This document shows positions 1-6,002 of a DNA stretch of 8,184 nucleotides, in pieces. The notes under the pieces were generated by a model. That model was not told the origin of the DNA. It did no database searches and saw only the letters and a list, made by a program, of their open reading frames with translations. How positions within the stretch are numbered: the first letter of the stretch is position 1; each line of letters opens with the position of its first letter. Position numbers and translations under genes: made by a program. The DNA comes from Palsa-883 sp035696165 (GTDB taxonomy: Bacteria; Pseudomonadota; Alphaproteobacteria; Acetobacterales; Acetobacteraceae). The DNA is taken from contig DASRQX010000308.1 in the NCBI GenBank assembly GCA_035696165.1, forward strand, positions 1 through 8,184, in the 5' to 3' direction.

Positions 1-137
1 TCCGCCGCGGCGCTCATTGATTCTTTGCTTTCCAATCGGGTCAGCCGATCAGCTCGTCACCACCGTGGCCACATGGGTGTCGCGCCGCCCAAGCCGTTCC
101 GACCGCGCGGGTGCCAGGACCGGTTTGTCCACAGGGC

Positions 138-478
138 CTAGTCGAAGCCCCGCTGGAAATCACCTCTCCCGACAGCAGGTCCTGACCCGGCCGATCGCGA
201 TCCTCCCGGGCCCGCAGCTCGCGCCCGATCACCAGACGGCGGACGCCGGCGGCGTCGACGCAGGTCCACCCCGTCCGGCGAAAGACGACGATCGTCGCTG
301 CCTCGATGTCGATCACCATCATGTCCCGAACCAACCGCCATGCATGCGGCGGTAATGCCAGTCGTCACGGGCCATGGGTGCCATGGACGTGCCCAGCCAG
401 AACCAAACCGGCAATCCGTTCCGCCCGCATCCTGACACCACCCGGCGCGGCAAGCCCGCCCGGCGTGGCGGCGATCAA
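138..478 (-). pseudogene. Decayed inverted copy of the small HTH gene
   Basis: Read on the minus strand, this stretch matches the intact HTH gene at 752-1111 but in broken frames. The clearest piece is around 190-320. It encodes VIGRELRAR preceded by FRRTGW, against VIGRELRAR and LRRKGR in the intact gene, and the nucleotide match continues into GGATCGCGA. The C-terminus is in another frame: GDFQRGFD followed by TAG at 140-138, against RGFWRCFD followed by TGA in the intact gene. A third frame holds ARDDWHYRR near 335-375, resembling AHDPRWPEHRR. The equivalent of the TTG start is TTG at 478-476, after the shared GGAGCCCGTG, but that frame ends at 365. At 341 bases it is 19 shorter than the intact copy. 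So it is a relic with at least two frameshifts. What the parent gene did is unknown beyond probable DNA binding. Confidence 0.7.
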
Positions 479-479
479 A

Positions 480-749
480 CACGGGCTCCAGCTGCCGTGG
501 GGTGTCCGCCGGGGGGGTGCCGGCGCCATGCCTCGGTTTGGCGCGGTCTGGGCCAGGCGTCGCGCGCGGCAAGCCCCGCTTCGCCAAGGGCGAAGCGCCT
601 TCGGTTTGGACGGCACCGTGTCGCTGCGCTCCCGCACCACTGCCGTCCTCAGGGCGTGCCGCGCTCGCCTTGCCTGTCCCCGGGCGACCGCACCCGAGGC
701 AAGGCGCCGGCACCCGGCCGGCGAACCCCTCGGGCAGCAGGAGCCCGTG
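480..749. repeat. Long imperfect inverted repeat with central hairpin
   Basis: The arms are 480-577 and 650-749. CACGGGCTCC at 480-489 matches the reverse complement of 740-749. The best block is 515-536, which pairs with 694-715 at 21 of 22 positions (core GGGTGCCGGCGCC). Similarity continues inward through GCGGTC and GCGCGGCA and outward to the start of each HTH copy. The 72-base centre starts with a hairpin with 9-bp arms at 577-585 and 589-597 and loop AAG. The arms are the shared upstream regions of the two diverging HTH copies, so the whole block 138-1111 is an inverted duplication centred near 615-625. It may hold the promoter of the intact gene, or fold as a structured RNA. The sequence alone does not decide. 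Confidence 0.75.
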
Positions 750-751
750 CA

Positions 752-1111
752 TTGGCCCACACCTCGATCGAGACCCCGCACCGCAAGCGCCGCCCGATGA
801 GCGCAGAACAACGTGCCAAACTGTCGCTGGCGCAGCGCGCCTATGTCGCCCACGACCCGCGTTGGCCGGAGCACCGCCGCAAGCTGGCCGCGGCCCAGGA
901 GGCCCGGCGCATGACGCTGTTCGACAACGAAGTCGCGGCGATCGCTGAGCTACGCCGGAAGGGGCGGACTTTTTCCTATATCGCAGAGGAGATCGGGGTC
1001 TGCCGCGACGTGATCGGGCGCGAACTGCGGGCGCGTGGGATCGCGACTAACCACGTCAAGGCCGATCGCCGGGCCCGCCGGGGGCGGGGTTTCTGGCGGT
1101 GCTTCGACTGA
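752..1111 (+). CDS. Small basic helix-turn-helix protein
   Basis: Encodes 119 residues if TTG at 752 is the start. I chose it because AGGAG at 739-743 lies 8 bases upstream. ATG at 797 (104 residues) has no visible Shine-Dalgarno sequence. Residues 16-45 are basic (RRPMSAEQRAK, HRRKLAAAQ) and loosely recall NUMOD-type DNA-binding motifs. A helix-turn-helix follows, with ELRRKGRTFSYIAEEIG as helix one and turn and VCRDVIGRELRARGI as the likely recognition helix. The C-terminal tail is Arg/Lys-rich and ends GFWRCFD. It should bind DNA. I cannot tell whether it is a regulator, a mobile-element protein or an oriT/partition factor. A decayed copy lies head-to-head with it at 138-478, so the gene belongs to a unit that was duplicated in inverted orientation. 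The open frame upstream of 752 (from 374) is compositional and runs through the inverted repeat, so I excluded it. Confidence 0.65.
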   Translation: MAHTSIETPHRKRRPMSAEQRAKLSLAQRAYVAHDPRWPEHRRKLAAAQEARRMTLFDNEVAAIAELRRKGRTFSYIAEEIGVCRDVIGRELRARGIATNHVKADRRARRGRGFWRCFD

Positions 1112-1774
1112 CCACCCGCCCGGCCCACCGGCCTGATGCCCTCGGGTCGGCGGGTAGGTGGCAGGGTTAAGAGAGTGCCGGAAGCCTCAGGTCGGAACGC
1201 ATCCGACAAAGCCGCGCACCCAGACCGCCGGATCGCCAACAAGCCGTTCGAGCGCTCGGACGTGCAGCAGGTTTTGCTGAGCCGGATTGCGAAGCGTCTC
1301 AATCCGGGCACCCTTCCGATGCTGCGTCTAGATCGGCCCGGCCTCCAACGCACTGATAAAACCGAATCATATCTTCGCTTCGAACACCAGAACGCCGTCA
1401 AAAACGCGCACGACCCGGCACGGCGACCACCACAACGCGCGGCAGCGCGTCTGCTAACGGCCCCAACACAGCTTTCAGCTCGGGCGCGGTCATCCACGCA
1501 CGATGCACCGCCACGCTGCGAACAGTGACATTCGCCGGCGCCGTCCGGGGAAAGCGCACGCCTACTGATCTTCAATTGTAATGCCGGGCAAGATCGCGCC
1601 GGTCCAACCCCGCCTGCGGCGCCGCGCAAGCGCGGTCGAGGCACGCAAGCTACAGCAGGGCCAGGCCGCGTCAGCCGCAGGCCTGAAGAGCGGCCCGCGT
1701 CTGCCGCAACCCGACCCCGCCCGCTTGCGCACCTCGAGGGTTGAGCCGCCGCGAAGCCCGGCATTCCCGCTGCT
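1112..1774. other. Gene-poor stretch
   Basis: I see no convincing intact gene here. The long frames on both strands are Arg/Ala/Pro-rich, lack ribosome binding sites and conflict with each other. It holds a possible broken minus-strand gene (1187-1571, listed separately) and a perfect 8-bp inverted repeat, CCGGATTG at 1282-1289 with CAATCCGG at 1300-1307 around a 10-base loop. The first bases after the HTH gene weakly resemble those after the decayed copy, so the duplication may extend slightly past 1111. Confidence 0.5.
1187..1571 (-). pseudogene. Possible broken gene of unknown function
   Basis: Two minus-strand reading frames here give protein-like sequence of balanced composition, unlike the Arg-rich shadows around them. 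The first (1571-1398) includes VRSVAVHRAWMTAPELKAVL and ALPRVVVVAVPG, then stops. The second, shifted by one base, continues with VRVFDGVLVFEAK, is interrupted by TGA and TAG, then runs IETLRNPAQQNLLHVRALER and LVGDPAVWVRGFVG to a TGA at 1189-1187. Together these look like one gene with a frameshift near 1405 and two stops. I do not recognise the family. It could equally be chance in GC-rich DNA, hence the low confidence. Confidence 0.22.
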
Positions 1775-1799
1775 CATCAGCAATCGAGCTGATGCAGCA
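1771..1799 (+). promoter_or_regulatory. Hairpin directly before a ribosome binding site
   Basis: CATCAGC at 1775-1781 pairs perfectly with GCTGATG at 1788-1794 around the loop AATCGA. After a single bulged C (1795), TGCT at 1771-1774 pairs with AGCA at 1796-1799, giving 11 base pairs in total. It ends at the AAGGA Shine-Dalgarno sequence (1799-1804 region) of the 57-residue gene that starts at 1813. It could be an operator dyad or a 5'-leader hairpin that affects translation. Confidence 0.4.
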
Positions 1800-1812
1800 A
1801 AGGAACTTCGCC

Positions 1813-1986
1813 ATGACGCACCTCAGCAACGGAACCGTTGCCACGGACCTCGACGCCCACGACGACAACGCCGCCCTCGCCGCACAGAGTTACACCATCC
1901 GCCACATCGAGACCTGGCACGACCTCGAACACACCTGCATCGTCTGGGACGCGCCTGAGAGCATCGAAGCCGACCTGCCGTACTGA
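1813..1986 (+). CDS. Small acidic protein, function unknown
   Basis: Encodes 57 residues, from MTHLSNGTVATDLDAHDDN to ESIEADLPY. ATG at 1813 is chosen because AAGGA lies 8 bases upstream. The frame is open further upstream (from 1741), but that part lacks a ribosome binding site and contains the hairpin at 1771-1799. The protein is rich in Asp and Glu, has one Cys (residue 42, in EHTCIVWD) and two Trp, and shows no signal peptide or membrane segment. A strong hairpin follows the stop after 14 bases, so the gene has a plausible start signal and a plausible end signal of its own. I recognise no family. An acidic peptide of this size could be an antitoxin-like partner, a DNA-mimic inhibitor, a peptide-product precursor or an orphan, and nothing next to it favours one of these. 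Confidence 0.5.
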   Translation: MTHLSNGTVATDLDAHDDNAALAAQSYTIRHIETWHDLEHTCIVWDAPESIEADLPY

Positions 1987-2000
1987 CCCACGCAACAAAT

Positions 2001-2028
2001 GGGCCGGCCCACTCGGGTCGGCCCCTTT
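2001..2028. terminator. Bidirectional intrinsic terminator
   Basis: GGGCCGGCCC (2001-2010) and GGGTCGGCCC (2015-2024) form a 10-bp stem with one G-U wobble and a 4-base loop ACTC. CTTT follows on the plus strand and CATTTGTT on the minus strand. It sits between the convergent ends of the 57-residue gene (stop at 1986) and the minus-strand operon (last stop at 2054), as expected for a shared terminator. The T runs are short. Confidence 0.65.
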
Positions 2029-2053
2029 CGCATGATCCTTGCCGGTCAGCGCC

Positions 2054-2302
2054 TCAGCCCATGAACGCAGCAATTACCTCAACTGAGGCAACGGCTCCGA
2101 GCACACCCAACTCCGCCATCGCCCGCGTGACGGCAGAATTATGGCTTCCAGCGCTGGCCAGAAAGAGCAGCGCGCTCACAACCAGCAACGTAACTGAAGT
2201 TAATACGCGAAGCCGCACCAACAGACGGCAGATCAATGGCCTTTCCCTCAAGGACAACCCAACATCCAAGCTAGCCAGAGGTTGTGAAGCCGTAGCGTCC
2301 AT
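2054..2302 (-). CDS. Small hydrophobic membrane protein, last gene of operon
   Basis: The frame is open to the TGA at 2056-2054. ATG at 2302 gives 82 residues and overlaps the preceding SH3-like gene by 32 bases, but has no clear Shine-Dalgarno sequence. TTG at about 2234, behind AGGGAAAGG, would give about 60 residues and may be the true start. Seen: a basic N-terminal part (RLLVRLRV), a hydrophobic helix (LTSVTLLVVSALLFLA), a short polar turn (SAGSHNSAVTRA), then a second hydrophobic stretch (ELGVLGAVASVEVIAAFMG). Two membrane helices in a tiny protein right after a VirB1-like gene is the position of a VirB2/TrbC pilin in many type IV secretion operons, but it is short for a pilin and I see no pilin motif. 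That identity is only a possibility. The opposite-strand frame at 2061-2336 lacks such structure. Base composition here is visibly less GC-rich than in neighbouring genes. Confidence 0.45.
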   Translation of the reverse strand: MDATASQPLASLDVGLSLRERPLICRLLVRLRVLTSVTLLVVSALLFLASAGSHNSAVTRAMAELGVLGAVASVEVIAAFMG

Positions 2303-2675
2303 TCGACAGCAACGTAGGATGACAGACTGCATTTGAATTGCTGAGACTGTGCCAGGGAGCCAACTCGTCTGCCTGGATCCACACCTTCCTTCCGTTCGGC
2401 CACAGCATCTCGACACGGCCATTCACAGGTTGTATCGGATATGGAACGATAATCACACCAGCCCCAGTGCCGACCCGTGGCGCGCCAGGACCGGGGCCGT
2501 CGTAGACGGACACCGGAGGAGCATTTGTACCGTCGGCGCCATAAACCGAGGCAAGCGACATGCACTGCCACCCAGATAGTGTCTTCACCGGCCGCACAGG
2601 CGTGTAGCCTTGGGCATGGACAACCGCTGTCAGGACCCACCCCGACGCAAGCAGAAGCGCGCCAAATCTCATCAT
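2271..2675 (-). CDS. Exported SH3-like domain protein
   Basis: Encodes 134 residues from the ATG at 2675. AGAGGAGAGA (2691-2682 region) is a strong ribosome binding site 6-8 bases before it, and it overlaps the stop codon of the upstream transglycosylase gene, so the two are probably coupled. The open frame continues upstream but without a signal, so I excluded that part. Residues 1-22 are a Sec signal peptide (LLLASGWVLTAVVHA, cleavage before QG). The mature part has WQCMSL, then an SH3-like beta-rich region: SVYDGPG, a short linker, VIIVPYPIQPVNGRVEML, then WPNGRKVWIQADELAPW. A second Cys lies in NAVCHP, so a disulfide with WQC is possible in the periplasm. SH3-like domains of this kind usually bind cell wall or partner proteins. 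Next to a lytic transglycosylase in a transfer operon, a wall-binding or channel-assembly role is reasonable but inferred. Confidence 0.7.
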   Translation of the reverse strand: MMRFGALLLASGWVLTAVVHAQGYTPVRPVKTLSGWQCMSLASVYGADGTNAPPVSVYDGPGPGAPRVGTGAGVIIVPYPIQPVNGRVEMLWPNGRKVWIQADELAPWHSLSNSNAVCHPTLLSNGRYGFTTSG

Positions 2676-2688
2676 GATCGTCTCTCCT

Positions 2689-3537
2689 CTAGGACGAAAC
2701 GGATTGACCGGCGGCATTGCCGATTTTCGCCGCAACACTCGACCGCCATTGTCCTACCGTTTCACCTGCCGTGATCCCGTTTGCTGCCAATTGACTCGGA
2801 GTATACATATTGAGGACATCGGAGATTGGCTCTGAGTCAGAGGCCTGCGCGAGTTGCTGACCACCTTGGGGCCCGAAGTTGTAGTAGCCGCGAACATCGA
2901 GCACTGTGGGGCTCGAAACTCCGTTATTTTCCAATGACTGCGCGCCTTGCAGGAGATACTCTGACGCCGCGATGCTTTCGGTGGCTGGGTCCATTTGCCC
3001 CGCGAGGCCAGGCACAATCTGGCCCGCCAGTGACGGGTTCTGTGCGACCGCTGCGTTGATCATCGCAGTGTAAGTCGATGCCGTCATCTGAAAAGCGCCG
3101 GCGACAGTGCCGGAACCGCCGACGTTCTGACAGCCCGACTCAAGGACGCACGTTGCAGCGAGCGCCGACGGGTTTACTCCGACTGACTCCGCATTCGCGA
3201 CCGCGGTATTGCCCCAGGTCGTTCCCATCATTGTGTTGAGAGCGTCGCTGGTACCGACGTTGCCACTGCCGCCCGTTCCGCCTCCGGTGCCAGCCTCTCC
3301 AGTGTCGCTTGGGAAAGGACTGGGTGTGCCGGGATTGATCGTGATTTGCGGAACCCCAGGTTCTGAGACGTACGGCCGCACCTGCACCGGCGGCCCATTC
3401 AGCGTTGCCGCCTGCTGCGCTGTCACCGGACCCTGACCAGCGACTAACGCCACCGCCGCAAGCGCGGCGCCGCGTGGACAACCACGTCGGACCGACCGGA
3501 GCCGCTCCCGTGGAATGTGAGCTTTCTGGAACTTCAT
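2689..3537 (-). CDS. Exported lytic transglycosylase, VirB1 type
   Basis: Encodes 282 residues. Lytic transglycosylases cleave peptidoglycan glycan strands. The VirB1-like ones open the wall locally for type IV secretion and conjugation machines. Residues 1-40 are a long signal peptide (Arg-rich start, GAALAAVALVAG core, cleavage near VTA-QQ). Residues 45-95 are a Pro/Gly-rich linker. Residues 100-275 carry an SLT-like fold: ATCVLESGC with the likely catalytic Glu133, then TVAGAFQMTASTYTAM in the place of the usual GxxQ motif, and GYYNFGPQGG at 217-226. The ATG at 3537 follows GAGGGC on the minus strand. That site lies within or next to a perfect palindrome (3545-3558) that could hide it. The TAG stop is fused with the ribosome binding site of the next gene. 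The spacing to the TraM-like gene is 54 bases, the widest in the operon. I am confident of the family, less so of the exact subclass. Confidence 0.85.
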   Translation of the reverse strand: MKFQKAHIPRERLRSVRRGCPRGAALAAVALVAGQGPVTAQQAATLNGPPVQVRPYVSEPGVPQITINPGTPSPFPSDTGEAGTGGGTGGSGNVGTSDALNTMMGTTWGNTAVANAESVGVNPSALAATCVLESGCQNVGGSGTVAGAFQMTASTYTAMINAAVAQNPSLAGQIVPGLAGQMDPATESIAASEYLLQGAQSLENNGVSSPTVLDVRGYYNFGPQGGQQLAQASDSEPISDVLNMYTPSQLAANGITAGETVGQWRSSVAAKIGNAAGQSVSS

Positions 3538-3544
3538 CGGACGC

Positions 3545-3558
3545 CCTCGTGCACGAGG
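3545..3558. promoter_or_regulatory. 14-bp perfect palindrome overlapping a ribosome binding site
   Basis: CCTCGTGCACGAGG reads the same on both strands. On the minus-strand transcript it forms a 5-bp stem with loop TGCA, and its 3' arm GAGG is the Shine-Dalgarno sequence of the transglycosylase gene, whose ATG begins 8 bases further on. It could reduce translation of that gene relative to traKLM, or be a protein-binding operator in the only real gap of the operon. Confidence 0.4.
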
Positions 3559-3591
3559 ACTCGACCATCCGACAGCAAACTGCGAACGGCA

Positions 3592-4236
3592 TCATTGGAC
3601 TTGGCTTGCATGACTCGGCACCGCAAAGCTGGTGATGTCGCAATATCGATGTCCCTGCGCATCAAAGGATTGCGTCAGGCACCGATCGAATGCAGCGGTC
3701 TTGTCACCATCCATCCAGACGGCCAACGCGAAGCCGGCGACAAACACGGCCAGCGTCACAGCACCAGCTAGCGCGTAGCGCCGCCGGCGCACATCCGCGT
3801 TCCACTGGTGCTCGCGGATCACCAGCACTTTTTCCAGCCGCTCCGCGAACAGAGGTAGCGTTTGGTCAATCATTCGAAGAGTGACGTTCTCCTGCTCCAC
3901 CACCAGTGCCAGCTGCGCGTTGCGGGCCTGCTTCAGCGCCAGCTGCGCCGCCTTCGTCACCTCGCGGGCCTGCGCATATTCCGCCTCGGCCGCGGCCCTG
4001 CTCTCCCGCGCGACCACTTCGATCATCGCCTGTCCGGACGCCGCCAGGCGACCGAGCGTCTCCACCGCACCGAGAAGGGCCGAAATGAACCGACCCTCCG
4101 GTTCATGCCAGCGCACCGCCCACTCGTCCGCGGCTCGCTGGACCTCGAGGGACCGCCGCTTGAACTCCTCGACCCATTCGGACGCTGACTGCCCAACGCG
4201 CTCTGGCGCCCCCTCCGGCGGCGGTGCGTCCATCAC
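3592..4236 (-). CDS. TraM-like coiled-coil protein with one membrane segment
   Basis: Encodes 214 residues from GTG at 4236, or 213 from ATG at 4233. Both overlap the TGA of the ATPase gene (GTGATG), and GGTGAGG lies just upstream. Residues 1-20 are Pro/Glu-rich. Residues 20-150 are almost wholly helical and rich in Ala, Glu, Arg and Gln, a likely coiled coil. RRRR at 150-153 precedes a membrane helix at about 154-174 (YALAGAVTLAVFVAGFALAV), so the coiled coil should face the cytoplasm. The last 40 residues would be periplasmic and contain Cys186 and Cys199, which could form a disulfide. In IncP plasmids the gene after traL is traM, which encodes a smaller protein of the same architecture (long helix, then C-terminal hydrophobic segment). 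The assignment rests on architecture and gene order, not on clear residue identity. A membrane anchor that brings the ATPase or relaxosome to the transfer channel is the inferred role. Confidence 0.65.
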   Translation of the reverse strand: MMDAPPPEGAPERVGQSASEWVEEFKRRSLEVQRAADEWAVRWHEPEGRFISALLGAVETLGRLAASGQAMIEVVARESRAAAEAEYAQAREVTKAAQLALKQARNAQLALVVEQENVTLRMIDQTLPLFAERLEKVLVIREHQWNADVRRRRYALAGAVTLAVFVAGFALAVWMDGDKTAAFDRCLTQSFDAQGHRYCDITSFAVPSHASQVQ

Positions 4237-5060
4237 GCGACCTCACCTGTCGAGGAAGGCGGCGGCCCGCTCGCGTTCCTCTCGCGGGGAAGCGGCAGCC
4301 ACTCCGACGGGAGCGCCCCGAAGAACTGCGGCACGTCGCGAGACCACCAGCGGTTCACCCGTGCGCGATCGAACAGGGACAGCGGACCCCACTCGTCCTT
4401 GGCGACCCCGTTCATCGCCGCCTCGAACGTCAGCCCGCGGTCCGTCACCTGAGCCATGCAAGTGAGCGCCGGCATCACCGCGACCTGCGCCCCCCGGCTG
4501 AGCGCCCGTTTGACCGCGGGCGCATTCGTGATCGGCGCGAACGCACCCTCGGTCGATCGCCCAGACAGCACCAGGCCGGAATTGAAGACGACAACCGACG
4601 CGGGCGGCATGAACATGTCAGCGTGTGCGAACTGCTCCAGATAGTCGAGATCAGCCCGCTCCGGGCCGGTGCAGAAGAGGCCGACCACCAGGAGCGAACT
4701 GCTTTCCAGTGCATCCAGGAGCGGAACCTCCTGGACCAGCTTCGCGAAGCCCGTCGCGCCGCCGCCGACGTCCAGAACGGCGTCATAGCCATGCGCAATC
4801 TGGTGCACGATCCGAGCCTCGGTCCACGACATCCCGTCCTCGATCCCGCTCCCCGTCACCTCCTCGGCGTCGGGGAAGAAAAGCGACAGGGTGTGGCTCC
4901 GGTTTTGCTGGTCCGCGTTCCAGACCCGCAGCGGGTTCCCGAGGCCTCGGAAATACTGAACGGCGGTGTTAAGCAACACCGTCTTGCCAACCCTCTGCCG
5001 GCCCAGCGCGATCCACAGGATCGGCGGCCGGTTGGCCGCTCTGATCTGACCATCAGGCAT
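4233..5060 (-). CDS. traL: TraL-like P-loop ATPase of conjugation
   Basis: Encodes 275 residues from the ATG at 5060. GAGGAGAG (5075-5068) is a strong ribosome binding site, and the ATG shares a base with the TAA of the TraK-like gene (TAATG). The protein resembles the ParA/MinD-related TraL proteins of IncP plasmids. Walker A is GRQRVGKT at residues 20-27, just after ILWIAL. A DAVLDVGGG segment at 93-101 supplies the Walker B-type Asp97. QEVPLLDALE, LLVVGLFCTGPERADLDYLE and a late DRGLTFEAAMNG follow in the same order as in RP4 TraL as I remember it. An Arg replaces the signature Lys of the deviant Walker A (KGGxGK). The C-terminal 20 residues are Pro/Ser-rich. The open frame continues upstream to 5288, but that part overlaps the TraK-like gene in another frame and is not coding. 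The likely role is an ATP-dependent accessory factor acting near the transfer channel. Its exact function is not well defined even in IncP. Confidence 0.75.
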   Translation of the reverse strand: MPDGQIRAANRPPILWIALGRQRVGKTVLLNTAVQYFRGLGNPLRVWNADQQNRSHTLSLFFPDAEEVTGSGIEDGMSWTEARIVHQIAHGYDAVLDVGGGATGFAKLVQEVPLLDALESSSLLVVGLFCTGPERADLDYLEQFAHADMFMPPASVVVFNSGLVLSGRSTEGAFAPITNAPAVKRALSRGAQVAVMPALTCMAQVTDRGLTFEAAMNGVAKDEWGPLSLFDRARVNRWWSRDVPQFFGALPSEWLPLPRERNASGPPPSSTGEVA

Positions 5061-5611
5061 TAGTCTGCTCTCCTCTTTGGGGGTGGAAACGGATTGAGGT
5101 ACCAGTCCTTCTCGCGAAACTGCTCGCGCACCTGGTCGAGCGCTGCTTCGACGCGGGCTTCTTCCTCTTCGGTGAGCGGAGGGTCCAACGCCGGCGCGTG
5201 CGCCGGCACCCCCGGCTTCGCCACCTGCGCGGGTATTCCGGCGCCCGCAGGCGAAGGCACGATTGGTGGCACAACCGTGGGCCGCCACTCCTTCGGGATC
5301 CGGGAGGGATAGACCGTTCCGACGCGGGCCGGAGGCTGGGCCGCCAGCCGCCTATTCGCGTCCTCGACCGCGCGCCTCGCACGCAACCACGTCTCGCGCG
5401 CGGTCCTCGGCGACGCCGGCTTGCCGTTGATGTCTGTCAGGGATAGCTCGGCAAACCTCGTGGACAGCGCCGCCCATTGCAGGCGCCGGCCCGACGCTGT
5501 GGTCTTCAGCTCATCGTGATGCTCGATCATCCACCAGAACAGGGATGACCTGTCGGCACTCTGGGTGATCTCGCGTAGCACGGCCCGCAGGCCCTTCCGG
5601 TTTCTGGACAT
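5060..5611 (-). CDS. TraK-like DNA-binding protein, first gene of operon
   Basis: Encodes 183 residues from the ATG at 5611. The frame is open upstream to GTG at 5725 (221 residues), and GTG at 5692 has GGAGG 12 bases before it, so the start is unsettled. I prefer 5611 because the ordered domain begins there, although no Shine-Dalgarno sequence is visible. Residues 1-90 are a compact, basic helical domain: RSSLFWWMIEHHDEL at 21-35, GRRLQWAALSTRFAEL at 41-56, and a helix-turn-helix-like piece GKPASPRTARETWLRARRAV at 63-82. Residues 93-146 are a Pro/Ala-rich linker, then comes an acidic helix (LTEEEEARVEAALDQV), then a basic tail. It is followed by TraL-like and TraM-like genes and lies beside the non-coding stretch facing the relaxase. 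This is the place of TraK, the oriT-binding relaxosome protein of IncP plasmids. Binding to oriT and to its own promoter region is inferred from position. Confidence 0.65.
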   Translation of the reverse strand: MSRNRKGLRAVLREITQSADRSSLFWWMIEHHDELKTTASGRRLQWAALSTRFAELSLTDINGKPASPRTARETWLRARRAVEDANRRLAAQPPARVGTVYPSRIPKEWRPTVVPPIVPSPAGAGIPAQVAKPGVPAHAPALDPPLTEEEEARVEAALDQVREQFREKDWYLNPFPPPKRRAD

Positions 5612-5753
5612 GCGGGCAGCGTCGCGGCCCGACTTGCGAATGGGGATACCCTTGCGCAAGCTTTTTCGGCCGCCAGCCTGCTCGGCCGCCACGCCAACGC
5701 CATGCCTCCGGCACACCAGCGACACGGGAACGCCACGGCAAGGTGAGCCATAT

Positions 5754-5778
5754 GCACCAATGCACCCTTGGTGCTTTT
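5754..5778. repeat. Perfect 7-bp inverted repeat with overlapping direct repeat
   Basis: GCACCAA (5754-5760) pairs with TTGGTGC (5768-5774) around a 7-base loop TGCACCC, followed by TTTT (5775-5778). ATGCACC also occurs twice in tandem (5752-5758 and 5760-5766). It lies 29 bases upstream of the earliest possible TraK-like start (GTG at 5725) and about 140 upstream of the preferred one. It is a good candidate for an oriT or operator site bound by the TraK-like protein. The T run would also allow a weak plus-strand terminator, but no gene ends there. Confidence 0.5.
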
Positions 5779-6002
5779 AGGTTGGGCTTCCGAGAGATAA
5801 CGGGCGCGTGATGGCCGCAGCAGAGATCGGCCCGGGCTGTCGGGGGAGGGCGGTCTGAAACATAGCGCGAAGATCCAGGGGCCTTGTCCCACGATCGCGC
5901 GCATTGATCCGGTGAAAAACCGCCACCGCGCAATTCTTCAGCCTCTCCGTCCGCAACTCCATACGGCAGCGTCTCCGGAGCCGAGGTTGAAGGGGACCGA
6001 GA

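Noticed and set aside
374..751. Upstream extension of the HTH gene frame
   Set aside because: The sequence is Pro/Arg/Gly-rich, runs through both arms of the inverted repeat, and has no ribosome binding site at 374. AGGAG before TTG 752 gives a better start.
138..752. 204-codon minus-strand frame
   Set aside because: Only its last residues (GDFQRGFD) belong to the decayed HTH copy. The rest is a shadow across the inverted repeat.
976..1764. 262-codon minus-strand frame
   Set aside because: Arg/Ser/Cys-rich composition, overlap with the HTH gene end and no start signal. The more protein-like sequence on this strand is in other frames.
2061..2336. 91-codon plus-strand frame
   Set aside because: It is convergent with the terminator and opposite to the membrane-protein frame, which has clear hydrophobic helices and the operon's direction.
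5061..5288. N-terminal extension of the TraL-like frame
   Set aside because: It overlaps the TraK-like gene in another frame and is Gly/Ala/Arg-rich. ATG 5060 has a strong ribosome binding site and is followed at once by the conserved strand and Walker A.
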